From positions 859,883 to 923,882 of the forward strand of contig CAUJNA010001002.1 in NCBI GenBank assembly GCA_963377175.1: a stretch of 64,000 bases of DNA. The letters are read 5' to 3'. Position numbers and translations under genes: made by a program. Below the pieces are notes generated by a model, which saw only the letters and a list, made by a program, of their open reading frames with translations, ran no database searches and was not told the DNA's origin. Shown here one piece after another: positions 53,882-63,455 of the stretch (its first letter is position 1; the number at the start of each line of letters is the position of its first letter). Origin of the DNA: Effrenium voratum. Taxonomy: Eukaryota; Sar; Dinophyceae; Suessiales; Symbiodiniaceae.

Positions 53882-54406
53882 TGTTCTGGATCCAAGAAGG
53901 TGATGTCCTGAAACTACCCCTTACTCCAAATACCCGCAAATTTATCTTCCCCAGAATCAGCTCCCCTTTTTGTTCTTTTGCTTTTTGGGGGTCCCTTCTT
54001 GTTTCCACTAACCAGGCAAAAAATACATCCAGCCTAGGTTTGAGGAAAAGTAGGGTATCTTTTTCTTGGGAAACGTGGCTTTCCAAGGCAAGTACCCAAT
54101 TTTTCAGTCAAGATCATACCCTACCACACACCCTGAAAAAAGTGGGTATTGGGTGCAGTGGGTACCCTTTACATGGTCGTTCAAATGGACACAGCCCTGA
54201 ATCGTAATGTTGAGAACAGCTCCAAATCTGCAGTTTACACCGGTGCACATTTAGTTGGGCCTATCCTTGACTGCTATTGGGCAACGGATCTTTAGACTTG
54301 AACCTTTTGAATCTACAGAAGAAACAACAAGTGGGACCAACTTCTTCGAACCCTCCCACTGGAGGACCCTTTCTTTTCATCCATCTGTTTCAGTTTTTTT
54401 TCGGAG

Positions 54407-54520
54407 GCCTTCAGACGGCTCTTCTCGGAGCGGCGGAAGGTCTTGGAGTATCTCGCGGTGCAGAGTCGGGAGCGATCCGACGCGCGCGACGGATTCGTCG
54501 CGGCCGCGAGGAAAGAAGAA
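54407..54520 (+). CDS. candidate exon 26, clearest coding signal of the 3' half
   Basis: CAGTTTTTTTTCGGAG|G acceptor, phase 0. Thirty-eight codons read AFRRLFSERRKVLEYLAVQS, RERSDARDGFVAAARKEE, with 28 or more G/C third positions. Exit GAAGAA|GCAACA (phase 0) or GCGAG|GAAAG at 54510 (GA, phase 2). Basic, helical, soluble. Confidence 0.65.
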
Positions 54521-54547
54521 GCAACATATAGAGGCCATCAAAACTCT

Positions 54548-54667
54548 GTTGCCCAGTGGGGTGCTTCCTTCTTCCTTGTTTTTTCCTTTTTTGGTAAGGG
54601 CTCCCCTTTAAACTCAACCAACAACAACAAAGTGCCCTTTTATTCCCATGGCCACTGGGCATCTGAG
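54548..54667. mobile_element. element N copy 1
   Basis: GTTGCCCAGTGG at the left, CCACTGGGCATCTGAG at the right, with AAACTCAACCAACAACAAC inside. Starts 28 bp after exon 26. Confidence 0.7.
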
Positions 54668-55117
54668 AAAATACCCTAGCCACCAAAAACGAGAATAGAA
54701 CAGAAGGACGTGTCTTCTGAGAATGGGGCGCTCCAAAATGGCTTTGGTTTGCCTGCTGGCTTCCCGTGAGAGGCACACAACTAGGGGTACGAACTCAAAA
54801 AAGACAGACCCGCAAGACACCTCGACACTTGGGCATTGAAACCCTGCGAAGGGAGGATATGGGTTGCTACCGAGTTTGGGCCATTGCTCAAGCAACTTTC
54901 TGTGGTGTCCATACAAAGGGGCCCAGGGTCTGGTGTTTCAACCCTACTTGCCCAAAGCGAATCGACCTTTTAACCTTGTTGGCCCATTCCCCAAAAGGCT
55001 TACCTTTCTGGGTCCAAACTGGGCAACAGGGCCTCTCTCGGGTTTTGGAAGCATGTGAAACGAGTCGAAGAGGTGCCAAAAGCAGGTATTTGGCCTGGAA
55101 TTTGTTTTGCAAGTACC
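54668..55117. other. intron-like spacer with a fortuitous 124-codon frame
   Basis: The frame at 54766-55137 runs through a family L copy (54952-55028) into element G, so it is not called a gene. Confidence 0.5.
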
Positions 55118-55254
55118 TAATGTTGACCCCGGATTGATAAACCCGTCCCATCATTCGCAAGGTGCTGTACCCTCCAAAAGTGGTGAATCCCCGCTAAAAG
55201 GGGACACCCCCCCCAATAAATCAACCAGGGGTGTATTATTCCGGGGTTAACATG
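55118..55254. mobile_element. element G copy 2, inverted relative to copy 1
   Basis: ATGTTGACCCCGGATTGATAA to TTCCGGGGTTAACAT. Matches the reverse complement of 27282-27415 along its length. Confidence 0.85.
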
Positions 55255-55382
55255 ATGCCCCGGCAAAAAGCGCAGTATTGGGAGAGGCAACCGAGCCAAA
55301 GCCCGGCAGCATCATTCGTCTGGAGACGCCGTCGGTAGGGCGTGAAGTTGCCCGGGGAACTGATGTGATTTACCTTGGTTTG

Positions 55383-55471
55383 CTCAGTTGTTCAGTGGCA
55401 CCCTTTTTCCCCTTTTTTTGGTGGCTGCCCCAAAAAGGGTTCCCTTTTTTTTCTCTCACTGAACAACTGAG
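55383..55471. mobile_element. element C copy 6, interior shortened
   Basis: CTCAGTTGTTCAGTGGCACC to TCACTGAACAACTGAG. Confidence 0.9.
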
Positions 55472-56090
55472 TTTGTGGTTGCAGAAGGAGACCCTTGGAG
55501 CCCAAGACCTCGTTTGAGATCTTTTTGGGGGTCAAAGGCCCTCATATTTAGGCTCCAAGGGGCCCTATTTTCTCACAATCATGACTTCGGTCTTCTTGGG
55601 AAAACTGTCCACTTATATGGTTGTTGGAACCGGGCATTGCTCCAATCGGTTGGATTCAATGGCAAAAGTAAGGCAAACCAATCGACCATGGAATAAATTC
55701 AGCGGTTGGCGTACTTCCGTGCCAAGCAAACCGTTGGGTGCTTCAAACACTCCCCTGAGTTGTTGGACTTAACACGTTTTTAGGAACACCATGTTTCTGT
55801 TGCCCAGTGGTGCCCTTTTCCTTTTTTTGGGGAAGGGTTCCCCTTTAAACTCAATCAACAAACAACAGTTGCCCTTTTCTTCCTATGGCCACTGGGCATC
55901 CGAGCTTTTCGTGGTAAGCAAAAAAGTTGGACTTCTGCCAATCAGAAAAGGAGACTTCAACAAACACCGACGGTTGACCCGGTGTTTTTTCGATGATCCG
56001 GGACGGCTTTTGCGGCAAGTGGTATGAATCTGTTACCCGGGGGGCCCGAAGTGGCGGACATCACCACTGAGGTGGTTTTGTATTGAACTT
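55472..56090. other. intron-like spacer
   Basis: Element N copy 2 (55799-55902) within otherwise unique sequence. No coding island accepted. Confidence 0.4.
55799..55902. mobile_element. element N copy 2
   Basis: GTTGCCCAGTGGTGCCC to GGCCACTGGGCATC. A third copy lies at 57911-58030. Confidence 0.75.
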
Positions 56091-56293
56091 CATAGCCAAG
56101 TGGCTGTGGCTCAAAAAACCGGTAGCAAAATGGAACCCTGGCAAGTGGACACATGGACCAAAACCCGCGGTTTGCCCCTCCTCTTTAATTTTGAGCCACT
56201 CCCAAGTGTTAGTAAGCCGGGTTTCAAGGGAAGCCGAAAGGACCGGCGAGCGCATTTTGGGGTGGACTTTTTGTGAGAGCCTCCCCGCTCCAG

Positions 56294-56359
56294 GAGAGCT
56301 TCGAGAGAACGGTGATCGACAGGGTGAACTACCTGACCTACTCGGATAACCAGATCGAC
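56294..56359 (+). CDS. candidate exon 27
   Basis: CCTCCCCGCTCCAG|G acceptor, phase 0. Reads ESFERTVIDRVNYLTYSDNQ, ID. Exit ATCGAC|GCTTCT (GC, phase 0). The frame would otherwise stop at the TAG that begins the adjacent element A (56370). The ORF therefore ends exactly at the element. Confidence 0.6.
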
Positions 56360-56369
56360 GCTTCTTCTT

Positions 56370-56472
56370 CCTAGACTCTCCTTCTGACCCTTGAAAATTG
56401 GTTGGTCATGACCCAAAAGAAAGATTCTGGTCATGACCAACCATTTTTGAAGGGTCATGGAGAGTCTATAGG
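56370..56472. mobile_element. element A copy, 11 bp downstream of exon 27
   Basis: CCTAGACTCTCCTTCTGACCC to GGTCATGGAGAGTCTATAGG. Confidence 0.9.
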
Positions 56473-56705
56473 TAGACGGTTATTGAAGTGTGGTCTTGAA
56501 ACCTTGGGTTTTGAACCCGCATAATAATCAGGGTACCCGAGAGGATCAAACTGCTATTGGTCGGATCTGCGAACTTTAACTGGACGAATGGCGAAGTGGT
56601 TATCAGCTTCCCACAAATTGGTGGCTTGGATTGGTGGTTTGGTGGAGGCTAGTTTCCCGACTCCCCTCTTCTGTTGCGAGCTTTAGTCACTTTTCGGGTT
56701 TGGAC

Positions 56706-56820
56706 CTCAGTTGTTCAGTGGCACCCTTTTTCCTTTTTTTTTGGTGGCTGCCCCACTAAAAATGGTCCAAGCCTCAAAAAGGGTTCCCTCTTTTTTTTCC
56801 GGGGTCACTAAACAACTGAG
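56706..56820. mobile_element. element C copy 7
   Basis: CTCAGTTGTTCAGTGGCACC to GGTCACTAAACAACTGAG; GGAC on both sides. Confidence 0.9.
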
Positions 56821-56902
56821 GGACCGTGCTAGTGGTAAATATCAAGTTCAGGGGCTTCTGGCCAATCCACTTGCTCGGCATGTGATTTTATTCTTGTAGC
56901 TA

Positions 56903-56980
56903 CCTAGACTCTCCATGACCCTTAATGCCCAAAATTAAGGGGTCATGACCCCATTTTCTAGGGGTCATGGAGACTCTAGG
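56903..56980. mobile_element. element A copy, TA-flanked
   Basis: TA|CCTAGACTCTCCATGACCC to GGTCATGGAGACTCTAGG|TA. Confidence 0.9.
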
Positions 56981-57085
56981 TACTTGGTTGGATCGATCTT
57001 TGGACTGGAGAACTTTGAATCGGAAGATTTTCCATTGGGACCAAGGCACCCCTTTTGGGTGAGTGGTTTTTTCGGGAAGCTCAAA

Positions 57086-57215
57086 GAGGTCCGCCAGCCA
57101 GGTGCCCTTTTACCCTTCCTTTTTTTGGGGTGATTCGGTTCCCTAGTAATTAAAATAGACCAAACCGAAAGAAGTTGGTACCCTTATTCTAAGCTCTCGA
57201 ATCTGGAGAACCTAG
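57086..57215. mobile_element. element B copy 14
   Basis: AGGTCCGCCAGCCAGGTG to AATCTGGAGAACCTAG. Confidence 0.8.
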
Positions 57216-57713
57216 TCCAGTAAGACACCACCGTATTATTTTTCTTTGAGTGTGCGGGGGAGGAGGCCCCTGCCTGTTGGTTTTTCCCCAGCTGAAAGCT
57301 ATGGGGTCGATAGGCCCAGATTGACGCGATAAGAGGTGGTTTGGAGCAGCATTCAGGGGAAACCACCCCGCAACACCAGCAAACCACCAGTCCAAGCCAC
57401 CAATTAGAGAGAAGCTGAAGTTTTGACTCACTCGTTCGAAGCGAATCGACTTGAGCACTCCAAAAGTCATGACCCGAAAAGGTGATCACCTTGTATTTCT
57501 GGGTCCAAACTTTACAACTGAGTTTTGACGGGTCACCTGGAGTCTCCTTCTCAGCCCTTAAGAAATGGCTTCTACCAAAGATACGGGGTCATGACCTCTT
57601 TTCTTTGCGATGCCGCAGTTCGTCAGTGGCACCAGTTTTCCCTTTTTGTTTGGTAGCTTTGCCATTCAAACTTGTTGTCCCCCAACATTACCTTGTTCTA
57701 ACTTTTCTATTTC
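57216..57713. other. intron-like spacer
   Basis: Family L copy (57436-57522), left half of an element A (57538-57598) and a C-like remnant (57610-57680). No gene seen. Confidence 0.4.
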
Positions 57714-57818
57714 CCGCAGTAGTGCCCTTTTACCCATTTTGGGGGGAGGGTTCCCCTACTAAAATAGACTACAGAAAAAACGGGTACCTTATTCTATCCT
57801 CTCTACTGGAGGACCTAG
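57714..57818. mobile_element. element B copy 15, left terminus lost
   Basis: CGCAGTAGTGCCCTTTTACCC to CTCTACTGGAGGACCTAG. Confidence 0.8.
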
Positions 57819-58668
57819 TTTTGGGTCGCTGAGCTGGGATTCGGGTCAGACGGAGTGAAGGAGACTCCGCATGCCTGTTTTGGTTGGTCGTCCTCTTGAA
57901 GATCTCTTATGTAGGTTCCCAGTGGCCCAGTGGATTCCGCACCGTTTTGCATTTGTGTGGGAAGGGTTCCAGTTGAAATCAACTAGCTAAAAACGGATAC
58001 CCTTTGTCCCATGGCCGCTGGTCAGTTGAGATTCTGGAATTATGGAATGGAAAGGCAAACACAAACCCTTGGCGCCCCTTGGACAACCCCGTCTTTGACT
58101 TTCAAATTTTAGAGTTTACGGGGAATATTCCACAAGTCGAACTTGCAGCCAGAGTCAACCACTACCGCTTCTGGGGGGCAACCCCCTTGGTTGAAACACA
58201 CGTGCCAATTCCCCCGGGCCGTCAAAACATATTCCTTCGCATTGAATCGTTATCTTTTGGTTGCCACGTGTAGATTATCCTTTTGAGGTTCGCAGACCAA
58301 AAGGGAAACGGATTTGACACGTGCTGATGCGCTGGATTGGACGTGGATGTGTGTGTTGTCTTGACAAACCCTTGTTCAGGTTGGCTTAACGGGACACCAA
58401 CAGGAAAACATCAATTTTGTGGCGTCCCTCAAGGGGCTTCGAAGAATAAGTCAAGTGGAGCAATTCTTGAACGAGTGGAACATACAGCAGTCCTTGTAGG
58501 GTCATGCTGTTCAGGGATCCTTCTTTTTAAACCTCGAGAAACCATGAACAACGGCTGCTTTTTGAACAGAACGATGGCTGAAAAGAATGGCCGGGGAATC
58601 AACCTCTAGAGTCTCCCTATTTTGACAATTTGACACGTGCACCCCGTCTGTTCTTTTCGGTATCCGAG
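57819..58668. other. intron-like spacer
   Basis: Element N copy 3 (57911-58030), then mostly unique sequence. A moderately open + frame at 58004-58273 lacks splice context and GC3 bias. Confidence 0.35.
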
Positions 58669-58766
58669 GATACCGTCACCATCGAGGTGCAGATGGCAGG
58701 AGGAGGCCCCTGCTCCTGCATCTTGATGGTGAAGAAAGACGACGAGGACCGGTCCCGTTCGGTCAG
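58669..58766 (+). CDS. candidate exon 28
   Basis: CTTTTCGGTATCCGAG|G acceptor, phase 0. Reads DTVTIEVQMAGGGPCSCILM, VKKDDEDRSRSV. Donor TCAG|GTCTGTC, phase 2. Strand-like first half, charged second half. Confidence 0.65.
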
Positions 58767-58994
58767 GTCTGTCTAGCCGTGACCTTCAAACTACCCATAC
58801 AAGAATATGCTTTGCTTTCGGGGGTCCAGGTATGTTTTTTGTTGAAGGGAGCCCGTTCAGGTTGGTTTGACCACCAAAAGGATTCGTCGTCCTTGGTTTG
58901 TAAGTTCGTTGGTGCTACATTGGCCATAATTTGCAGTGCAATACTGGAAGCCACAAGGGATACATAGTTGGTTGACCTACTTGTTTTTAATGTA

Positions 58995-59092
58995 CCCGGA
59001 GTCTCCATGACTCTTCAAAATTGGAACCCCTTTCTTTCGGGCAATGACCAACCATGTCTTTTATGGGTCACAAGAAGACTCTAGACTCTAGC
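58995..59092. mobile_element. element A copy
   Basis: TA|CCCGGAGTCTCCATGACTC to CACAAGAAGACTCTAGAC. Confidence 0.75.
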
Positions 59093-59738
59093 TATGTTTC
59101 AGGTAACGCCGGATTTGTGGTTTCTTGGTGGCTCCCAGCCATCCGGTTCCTTGGCTTTTTTAGCCGTTTAGTGTTTAGTGGTAGTTTCCGAATTTAACTC
59201 ACTCAAAGTGAGTCACGTTCGCGGGGGATCTCAGGGCAGCCCAAGTTTGGATTTGGATTGTGGGTGACGCGGAACACCACCGGGACTCCAGACCATTGAA
59301 GCTCAATGTTTCCTTACCCAGTGCAACAGGTAACCAGAGGAAACCATGAGAAACAAAACCTAGAGGTAGACTGAGGTAGACATACAAAAGGCTTACCTAT
59401 GCTTGCTTACTATACTTGATTGCTATTGGGTTGGATCTTTAGACTTTATCATCTTTTCGCTTGAAATCAAGGGTCTTCAATTAAACCCACACAACATTAT
59501 ATTGTTTGCAGAGGAGTCTCGGCAGCAACCAAGTATAGTCTTCCATTTGCTTAAGAATATGTTGTATTTTCCATGTTGGTTTTAAAGTTGGAATCTATCA
59601 CTACTGGACATGTTGTTTTTCATGTTTTCACCTGTTGGTTTCAAAGGGAATCTATCACAACTGGAAACGCTTGTATTTGTTTCCATCAATATTTTTTCAT
59701 CTGCTGGTTTCAATGGGAATCTATCACTACTGGACATA

Positions 59739-59827
59739 CCTAGAGTCTCCATGACCCCTAGAAAAAGGGGTCACCCCTTAATTTTAGGCATGAACAACCA
59801 TTTTTTAAGGGTCACGGAGAGTCTAGG
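59739..59827. mobile_element. element A copy, TA-flanked
   Basis: TA|CCTAGAGTCTCCATGACCC to GGTCACGGAGAGTCTAGG|TA. Confidence 0.9.
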
Positions 59828-60132
59828 TATTTATATTTTTTCCATCGGTCTCAAGCAAATGGAAGTAGTGGCTGGCCCGGAACTGTTACTCAAAGATTAC
59901 CCTGATCTCACCCCACCCCGCAGGTCCCGATCGAATCGAATCGGGGTTCCGGGGCACTGATTCGTTGGTGCATTTTGCCAAGGGATGTGAGGATTTTATA
60001 TCTGTTTGCCAACTATTTTTGTGGGGTTTTCCGTATTAGAGGTTTCTTTCGAGTTACGTGGTGCGGCTCTTGTGATTTGTTTGAAGCCAAAGTCTCTGGA
60101 CGACTGCAAAGGGGCCTTGAAAAATAAAATTA

Positions 60133-60195
60133 CCTGGAGTCTCCATGACATTTGAAAAAATGGGACCCCTTTCCTTTGGGCATTGAGAGTCTAGG
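60133..60195. mobile_element. element A copy, internal deletion
   Basis: TA|CCTGGAGTCTCCATGAC to GGGCATTGAGAGTCTAGG|TA. Confidence 0.8.
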
Positions 60196-60501
60196 TATCT
60201 TCAACAGCAACCCGGAATGTTTTCAGAATCCAATTGAACCCTCGCTGAAAGCTGCCCCGGAGCTATAGACCCCATAGCTGTCTCAGCTGTTTGGGCTGAA
60301 AAAGTGGTTTTGAGGGCCGTGGGGTATCCCTAGCAATCGGACCCTATTGCGTCACCTATCAGAAACCCTGGTTTCTGATTCGATTCCCTCAGGAACCCTG
60401 GAATGATTCGATTCCCCCAACGTACATTCCAACAAACGTTATGTTTTTCAACCATGGCTTCATTAACCGTGGCGTTCGATTTCGTGGGATTTCGCCACCA
60501 G

Positions 60502-60589
60502 CCACCGAGCCACTGGTGTCATCGTGTCCGAGGACAAGATGGTGGCGCAGCTTCACCTATTAGACCTGGAGTTGCCGGTCCGAAAGCAG
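60502..60589 (+). CDS. candidate exon 29
   Basis: GATTTCGCCACCAG|C acceptor, phase 2, joining exon 28 as Ser. Reads HRATGVIVSEDKMVAQL, HLLDLELPVRKQ. GC donor AAGCAG|GCCTTC, phase 0. A later acceptor GTGTCCGAG|G would not keep phase with exon 28. Confidence 0.55.
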
Positions 60590-60670
60590 GCCTTCGGATG
60601 AGAGAAGGGGCGGGGAGTGCGAGTGCGGGTGCCCTTCTCGCTTTTGTAGAAACAAACATGGGACACTACT

Positions 60671-60793
60671 CTCAGTTGTCCAGTGGCACCCGAGTCTCTT
60701 TTTCCCACTTTTTTTTTGGCCGCCCCATTAAAAATGGTCCAAGCCTCAAAAAGGGTTCCCCCCTTTTTTTTGCGGGGTCACTGAACCACTGAG
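60671..60793. mobile_element. element C copy 8
   Basis: CTCAGTTGTCCAGTGGCACC to GGTCACTGAACCACTGAG. Confidence 0.85.
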
Positions 60794-60964
60794 TACTCGT
60801 AACCCCTAAAGCGGCAATCCAAGCCACCAGCTAGTTGAAACCTGAAGAGCGATTACCCACAACCCCCCCGAGGTATCTCCAGGGCCCGATTTCACGGCCA
60901 GGTTTTGAGACCCCAAGCACCGATTCCCGGCGTGTCGTTTTGGAGGGCTCGCGTCTTCCATTGA

Positions 60965-61058
60965 CCTAGAGTCTCCATGACCCTTTTAAAAAGAGGTCCA
61001 TGACCCCATTATTTAGGGTAATGACCCGATTTTTTTGAGGGGTCAAGGAGACTCCAGG
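60965..61058. mobile_element. element A copy
   Basis: CCTAGAGTCTCCATGACCC to GGTCAAGGAGACTCCAGG|TA. Confidence 0.9.
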
Positions 61059-61279
61059 TATATTATGTTTGCCCAGTTGCGTCATTGGAACCTTATAGGG
61101 GAAAAGGGATCTCCAGCGGTTTGGACCTCAAACCGCCTCCCTTCAAACAAAAACACACGTGATGGTTTCTTCCTTGGATTTCCAACGAAAATCAGCCCGG
61201 GGCGACCGCATTGACCGCATAGCTTTCAGCTGTTGGGGGCCTCAATCAAAACTTAGATGTCTTCCTTGAGCTTCCGAAA

Positions 61280-61370
61280 GAATCGAGAACTCCTGAATTT
61301 CCTTGAGTTTCCTTGAATTTTCTTCGGAGAGTAGTTGAATTTCCTTGAGTTTCCTTGAGAACTAAGATTC
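61280..61370. repeat. 10 bp tandem repeat TTTCCTTGAG/TTTCCTTGAA
   Basis: Two clusters of TGAATTTCCTTGAGTTTCC around a TTCGGAGAG spacer. A family C-like GAGTTCTTGGACTT follows. Confidence 0.7.
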
Positions 61371-61397
61371 ACTTCCTGAGTTCTTGGACTTGATACT

Positions 61398-61912
61398 TTT
61401 TGCGCGAATATACTCAGGAAGTGAGCAAAGGAGTACCTGGAGTCTCCATGACCCTTTAAACATGCTTGCTCGTTACCCAAACGAAAGATTCGGCTGATGC
61501 ATGATCCATTGTTTTTAGGGTCAGAAGGAGAGTGCAGGTATACCCATTTGCTAAGGAATATGTCTTTTGTTTCCCTGTTTCTTTTGGACGCAATCTATCA
61601 CTACTCGAAATATGACCAACCATTTTTAAAGGGTCAGAAGGAGAGTCCCTGTACTTTGTTTCGAGGTCTCATAGTGGTAAATAACAAGTTTGGGTACTTG
61701 TTTTTGCGCGAATCCACTCGGGAAGTGAGCAAAGGAGTACCTGGAGTCTGCACGATCCTTTAAACATGCTTACTCATCACCCAAAAGAAAGACTCGGCTC
61801 ATGAGCGACCCGTTTTTGTTTAAAAGGGTCAGAAGGAGTCAAGGAGAGTCCAGGTATACCCACTTGCTAAGGAATATGTCTTCCCCTCTTTCTTGTGTCT
61901 TTTGGACTCAGT
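61398..61912. repeat. tandem segmental duplication, two copies about 304 bp apart, each with an element A
   Basis: TTTTGCGCGAAT-ACTC-GGAAG and TGAGCAAAGGAGTACCTGG start both copies (61398 and 61702). TACCCA-TTGCTAAGGAATATG follows the element A in both. The A copies (61436-61538 and 61740-61854) share the unusual CATGCTT-CTC interior. Confidence 0.85.
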
Positions 61913-62080
61913 CCAGGTACCTTTTTTTGAGGTCTCCCCTAAAAGAAAGGGGTCTTAAATGGCCAAAAGACCATATTTCTCTCACCTTCTCCCCGTTTCT
62001 TTTGGGCTGCGACTCGACACCTTTGAGGTCTCAAGGTCTCCATCGCTTCGCTTCCCACCACCGCACTCCGACGCTCTGAG

Positions 62081-62125
62081 GCCTCCCGAGAGAGCGGCAG
62101 CATCCTGGAGATCCGCGGGGAGAAG
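62081..62125 (+). CDS. candidate exon 30
   Basis: GACGCTCTGAG| acceptor, phase 0, fitting exon 29. Reads ASRESGSILEIRGEK. Exit GAGAAG|GCGCC (GC, phase 0); the frame stays open to TAA at about 62168. Upstream (SIASLPTTALRR) is also open, so the acceptor is not certain. Confidence 0.45.
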
Positions 62126-62387
62126 GCGCCTCGGCCTCGAAAGCTTTGGATTTGCTGCGACGCGAACTGTTAACGGGTTGTTGTTTTGGGGCGAAGCTGG
62201 GGTAATGTGCTAGTATATGCCTGGAGTCTCTTTTTGAGCCTTAAATTAAGATATGGTTGGAAAATGACCAAAAGATCGGAGTCTCTGATGTTGACCCATC
62301 CCCTCCATGGCTCCGGGTCTTTGCCCTGGGGTTCCCTTTTGCCACCAATACAAAGGGGGTTGATTTATGACCACCATGATTTATCTA

Positions 62388-62495
62388 CCTGGAGTCTCCC
62401 AATCTGAGCCTTTCAACATGGTTGGTCAAAAAGCCCAAGAGAAAGATTCGGGTCATGACTGGCCCTTTTTTTAAGGGTCAGAAGGAGACTCTAGG
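62388..62495. mobile_element. element A copy, long form, TA-flanked and followed by (TA)n
   Basis: TA|CCTGGAGTCTCCCAATC to GGTCAGAAGGAGACTCTAGG|TATATA. Confidence 0.85.
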
Positions 62496-62779
62496 TATAT
62501 ATATATATATATTAATAGCTTATATATATTTCTATATATCATAGATGCCCTCCTTTCGCGAAAACTTCTTTGAGTGGGTGTTGTTTTAGGGTACTGGCAG
62601 TGTTGACCTCATGTTTTTTCAACCCTCCAAAAGGGATTCCCCACTAAACCCAAAAACATGAGTCTCCTTCTGACCCTTAAACTGGTATATATATATATAT
62701 ATTAGGAGCTCTTGAACTGATTTCATTTTCTGAGGCCCCTATACGGGGTCCAAGGGGCTCCTAGGTATGCTATGAGAAA

Positions 62780-62875
62780 CCTGGAGTCTCCGAATCTGAG
62801 CCTTCAAACATGGTTGCTCATTAGTCAAAACAAAGGGGTCATGACACCATTATTTTGGGTCATGGAGACTCTATG
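62780..62875. mobile_element. element A copy
   Basis: CCTGGAGTCTCCGAATCTG to GGGTCATGGAGACTCTATG. Confidence 0.8.
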
Positions 62876-63111
62876 TATGTGTCATGGTCAGAAGACCGAT
62901 TCCTGTACTTGGGGTTGACAGGGATGGCTTGCGCAGGTGTTCGGTCTTTGGTGTATTTGCGAATTTGCGATGTTGGTGCATTTGAGCCACCCCCATGGTT
63001 GGATTTTGAGGTTTTGCATTGTGGATATTTCATATGTTAGCATATTAGGCATCCAGCACGAGTTGATAAATGTTACACATTTCACTTTAGATAACACTAT
63101 TTTAGATATGT

Positions 63112-63272
63112 TAGGGTCAATTGAGCCGCAATCAAAACCAGGGTAGATGCAGGTTAGTAAGGGACAATCCCAACCATAAACATAGCTGCGGGAATCCGCC
63201 TTCTTCATTCTTGAAGCATGGTGCTGTGATCACGACCATTTTAGTAACGGCGTTTGATTATGACTCACATGC
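63112..63272. mobile_element. element J copy, best preserved
   Basis: AATTGAGCCGCAATCAAAACC at the left and GTTTGATTATGACTCACAT at the right are inverted repeats. Interior GGTTAGTAAGGGACAATCCC. Confidence 0.75.
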
Positions 63273-63337
63273 CCATGGCAGCAAAGGTTCGACCCCTTAG
63301 GGACAGGGATTTCAAGTGGCTGGCCAGGAGTCATGAG

Positions 63338-63455
63338 CCGTGCGGTTTTTAGTGGTTTTTAGCGGTTCTTAGTGGTTTTTAGTGATGTTTAGTCATTCTG
63401 AGTGGTTCTTAGTGGTTTTTAGTCGTTTTTAGTTGGTTTAGTGGTTGGGTTTCTA
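63338..63455. repeat. ~11 bp tandem repeat TTAGTGGTTTT
   Basis: About ten imperfect TTAGTGGTTTT/TTAGCGGTTC units. Confidence 0.85.

Larger units (their letters stand above)
59093..60501. other. intron-like spacer
   Basis: Family F (59411-59530), three tandem family I tails (59545-59605, 59625-59665, 59685-59735, each with ATCTATCACTACTGG or similar), two element A copies and a degenerate D (60360-60470). Confidence 0.5.
62126..63111. other. intron-like or intergenic spacer
   Basis: A partial element A (62220-62287), two fuller A copies listed separately and (TA)n runs at 62496-62515 and 62688-62702. No further exon of the chain was found before the window edge. Confidence 0.4.

Noticed and set aside
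54766..55137. 124-codon + frame
   Set aside because: Runs through a family L repeat and into element G; no splice borders or codon bias.
58004..58273. 89-codon + frame
   Set aside because: Starts in element N, low GC3, no acceptor or donor at the edges.
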